This document shows, piece after piece, positions 61,674 to 64,000 of a DNA stretch of 64,000 nt. The notes under the pieces are model-generated. The model made no database searches, had not been told where the DNA came from, and saw only the letters and a list, made by a program, of their open reading frames with translations. Each line of letters begins with the position of its first letter. Position 1 is the stretch's first letter. A program made the position numbers and the translations under genes. The stretch comes from Bryobacterales bacterium (GTDB lineage: Bacteria > Acidobacteriota > Terriglobia > Bryobacterales > Bryobacteraceae): positions 48,093 through 112,092 of the forward strand of contig JADZBH010000019.1 of assembly GCA_020852175.1 (NCBI GenBank). The letters run 5' to 3'.

Positions 61674-64000
61674 TCATGCCAGGAGCAATTTGCGAATCTG
61701 CGTTGTTACGCGACCGATCCCGTACACGCCGGCGAGACGTCGTACCAACTGGTCCTCGTCAAGAACTGGCTCACTCTTCACAATCATGTCTCGAACCGAA
61801 GCGATCTCTAGGGGAGGGACCTCCTCCAAGGTTCGTGGACCTCGCTCGCGGACACTGACGGCAGCCCCCCCGGCAACCCGCACAATCTGGTTGATCTGCC
61901 CACCTCGCCGCTGTTCGTCGTTCTGCTCCAACCGCCCGAGTTTCACTGCACGGTATATCGCGCGATTCATGACATGGACGATTTGCTTGCCGAGGCGTGA
62001 GTTCCCCGCAGCTCTATTGTAAAGCGCGTAGGCGCGGCGGCAGATCACGGGTCCTTCAACCGACACGATCTCTATCAGCCCTTCCATCAATTCCGTCAAT
62101 GACGCCGAATGAGGGTCAGGAAGTGGGCGAGGCATCCACTGAGCGTATCTGGGCAGCGCCGGACCGAACTCATCGGCCAATGACCGGAAGAGCGGCGCCT
62201 GCTCGTCGGTGACATAGTCGGTTTCTTCGTCGTCGACACCATCCTCGGATTCCGGCAGGCTCGTCGGCGTCCCGTCCTCGAACTCCTCCTGTTCCTCCTC
62301 CTCTCCTTCGACAACAGGTCCTGCCACAGATGGCACTGGCTCAATCGGCTGAGCGTGGGGTGGCGTCGGGGCAGATGCCGCAGTGGAATAAATACCTCGG
62401 TCCTTCAGAATCTGCCACAAGGGCTGCAAGGCAGCCTCTGGATCTCTGTAGTATGCACTTCCACGAACGCGCCAAAACTGGAGGCCGCAACGCTCAAGCA
62501 TCCGCTGTCGTTCCACGTCTCGGTCCCATTCCTCCAACCCATGCCATTCGTCCCCGTCGCACTCAACAGCCAGCCGACCTCGAATGCCCTCGACCAGCAG
62601 ATCGATTCTCTTCCCGGCCAACTCGTATTGGGGGATTACACGGAACCCTCGATTAGCAGCTTGAAGGAATACATCGACCTCAAACCAGCTATCGAAAGGA
62701 ACAGGCGGACGTGAATCTCCACGACTCGCTTCAATGGCCTGCCGTTGAAGATTGGAGATATCGATACCTTCCACGGTATCCGGTCTAACCCTCGGGTTCA
62801 GACAGTATTCGAGGAGTTGGCGGCGCAAGCAGAAGCTACTGAGATCGTCGGCGTTGACGCTGTGAAACAGCCACATTTGGTCACGCGCACGGCTGGCGGC
62901 CACATTGAATCTGCGCTTGTCGGACTCCTTCGAGAGAACGCCGATGTGCCGCCCATCGTTGACAGCAGCAACCATCGACAGGAAAATGACGTCACGCTCG
63001 TCCCCCTGGAACGCATATGCATTCCCACAGACGATTCCGCGCTGCTGCATTCGCTGTGCCCCAATGCGGTCGATTAAAAGGTCACGGATGAGGTTCGACT
63101 GGGCGTTGCCTTGCAGGCCAATCACGCCGAAGCTCTTTCCCTCATAGGCTGGGTCGGCGAGGCACTTTACGATCTGTTCAACAATCGCCTCGGCTTCTGG
63201 CCTATTTACAACTCGATCGCCGGTGCCCTTCGCATACCCGTCCGCCACATGGCGGGTCACAACCGGGGCTACACGTTCGGTCCCGTACTGCCGAAGCGGC
63301 ACAAGGGGCTCGGCTTGATAGCAGAGGTTGTTCGAGAATTGAATAATCTCCGGCATGCACCGAAAATGCTCTCTGAGCCGGATTCGGCCGGCGAATCGGA
63401 TCTGGGCTTGATCGAAGAAGCTGTTATCGACTCCCAAGGCGTCCCAGTGAGGTAGGTCCTTGATGTAGCGTTGTCTCAGGCTATCGACTGCCCCGCGATC
63501 TAACCCAACTGACTCAGGGCTGATTTGTTGGTCATCCCCAACAACAACAATCTTCCGCGCGATGTACTGCAAGAACAACGCTTCTGGCCCGGACTGGCTC
63601 GCCTCATCGATGATTGCGACGTCAAACTGGTCTGGCGCGGGCTTGGTAGTCTCAGCTACTCGAAATATCGGCATGACCCATGCCGGAATCGCCGCTCGAC
63701 AATGATCGAGGTGGTATCGCGCTTCTTTCCGATACTGGATGGCGTACTTGCCTGTGCCCTTGCCGATCTTCTTGATGGCCAATTTCCAGGCCATCAAGTG
63801 CTCGCGTTGTTCTGGCCGCAACCGTGCCAGCACGTATTGCCACGCCTTGCTTGCAGCCAACTCGTGAAGATCCTTGCGGATTCGTTGTTGGGAGAGGTCT
63901 ATCTTCTGAAGTAAGCTTGACTCTCGGTGCGGATCCGCATGCTCCTTGAGCCATCCGTTGGCCCTTGCCCAATGCCACGCCAACTCGAATTGCGGCAGGC
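61674..64000 (-). CDS. SF1 helicase-nuclease with DUF3320-like tail (5' end off window)
   Basis: About 775 residues are visible and the frame is open through the right edge, so the N-terminus, including Walker A, is missing. SF1/UPF1-type motifs follow in order: DVAIIDEASQSGPEAL (Walker B), VVVGDDQQISPESVG (III), HFRCMPEIIQFS (IV), CGNAYAFQGDERDVIFLSMV (V), RRFNVAASRARDQ (VI). Then comes a Vsr/DUF559-like nuclease (PQYELAGKRIDLLVEG, LAVECDGDEWH), an acidic Glu-rich linker (about 580-610) and a C-terminal helical domain like DUF3320. Proteins of this build sit in defence islands and act on foreign DNA or RNA; the precise system is not identifiable here. Base composition is visibly less GC-rich than the chromosome. 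Confidence 0.85.
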   Translation of the reverse strand, partial: LPQFELAWHWARANGWLKEHADPHRESSLLQKIDLSQQRIRKDLHELAASKAWQYVLARLRPEQREHLMAWKLAIKKIGKGTGKYAIQYRKEARYHLDHCRAAIPAWVMPIFRVAETTKPAPDQFDVAIIDEASQSGPEALFLQYIARKIVVVGDDQQISPESVGLDRGAVDSLRQRYIKDLPHWDALGVDNSFFDQAQIRFAGRIRLREHFRCMPEIIQFSNNLCYQAEPLVPLRQYGTERVAPVVTRHVADGYAKGTGDRVVNRPEAEAIVEQIVKCLADPAYEGKSFGVIGLQGNAQSNLIRDLLIDRIGAQRMQQRGIVCGNAYAFQGDERDVIFLSMVAAVNDGRHIGVLSKESDKRRFNVAASRARDQMWLFHSVNADDLSSFCLRRQLLEYCLNPRVRPDTVEGIDISNLQRQAIEASRGDSRPPVPFDSWFEVDVFLQAANRGFRVIPQYELAGKRIDLLVEGIRGRLAVECDGDEWHGLEEWDRDVERQRMLERCGLQFWRVRGSAYYRDPEAALQPLWQILKDRGIYSTAASAPTPPHAQPIEPVPSVAGPVVEGEEEEQEEFEDGTPTSLPESEDGVDDEETDYVTDEQAPLFRSLADEFGPALPRYAQWMPRPLPDPHSASLTELMEGLIEIVSVEGPVICRRAYALYNRAAGNSRLGKQIVHVMNRAIYRAVKLGRLEQNDEQRRGGQINQIVRVAGGAAVSVRERGPRTLEEVPPLEIASVRDMIVKSEPVLDEDQLVRRLAGVYGIGRVTTQIRKLLLA

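Larger units (their letters stand above)
55185..64000. mobile_element. Integrated mobile element (left part; prophage remnant or phage satellite)
   Basis: From a tRNA-Gly 3' fragment at 55185-55229 to the right edge, gene content switches from metabolism to a coupled small ORF, P4/D5-type primase-helicase, hicBA, terminase small and large subunits, a DUF3489 protein and a helicase-nuclease. This combination and the attachment-site scar identify an element integrated at tRNA-Gly(CCC). No integrase, portal, capsid or tail gene is in this part. The far end, where the intact tRNA and probably the integrase lie, is outside the window. Confidence 0.85.

Overview
This is a GC-rich chromosomal window that reads like an acidobacterium of the Bryobacterales/Solibacter type. 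The evidence is the combination of very large TonB-dependent receptors that begin with a carboxypeptidase-regulatory-like domain, PSD1 (DUF1549/DUF1553) and DUF1592 cytochrome-like proteins paired with DUF1501 or DUF1552 partners, DUF4097/LiaF-like membrane genes behind an ECF sigma factor, and Tat-exported Gfo/Idh/MocA and UroD-like proteins. Lineage is inferred from gene content, not from a marker-gene phylogeny.

Layout. 1-1573: end of an exported VCBS/FG-GAP repeat protein, divergent from an M13 metallopeptidase (1636-3669). 3671-11136: five closely spaced minus-strand genes (PSD1 cytochrome, DUF1501, rhaM, bifunctional rhamnulose-phosphate aldolase/dehydrogenase, alkyltransferase-like protein) that may be one L-rhamnose-linked operon. 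11267-24810: three giant TonB-dependent receptors separated by a PQQ dehydrogenase/SDR pair, with an unusual palindromic repeat array at 14750. 24914-28106: DUF1592/DUF1552 operon. 28128-32037: MatB-like acyl-CoA synthetase, an MFS carrier and a Gfo/Idh/MocA oxidoreductase. 32220-37435: rimP-nusA-infB behind a promoter and an attenuator-like hairpin. 37490-43228: GH95 fucosidase, the primary sigma factor RpoD, NrdR, and an LPG-synthase-type flippase translationally coupled to nrdR. 43678-47251: ECF sigma factor, zinc-finger anti-sigma factor and three membrane or DUF4097 proteins, apparently one envelope-stress operon. 47265-55142: a TPR gene, tRNA-Val, lipase-like and nitrilase genes, a second TPR gene, gnd, a PfkB kinase, a UroD-like protein and a DapA-family aldolase.

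From 55185 to the right edge the content changes to an integrated mobile element. Its left end is a 45-nt 3' fragment of a tRNA-Gly(CCC) gene, the expected attachment-site scar. The element carries a small coupled ORF, a primase-helicase of the P4/D5 type, a long (about 47 bp per arm) imperfect inverted repeat with iteron-like GTGAC motifs, a HicBA toxin-antitoxin pair, terminase small and large subunits, a DUF3489 protein, and a truncated-by-the-window SF1 helicase fused to a Vsr/DUF559-like nuclease and a DUF3320-like tail. No capsid, portal or integrase gene is visible in its first 8.8 kb. A degenerate prophage or a phage satellite carrying a defence-type helicase-nuclease would fit; which it is depends on sequence beyond the window.

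The strongest candidates for something undescribed are the element and its palindrome, the three-copy covarying hairpin array at 14750, and the ECF/anti-sigma/LiaF-like/DUF4097 operon.
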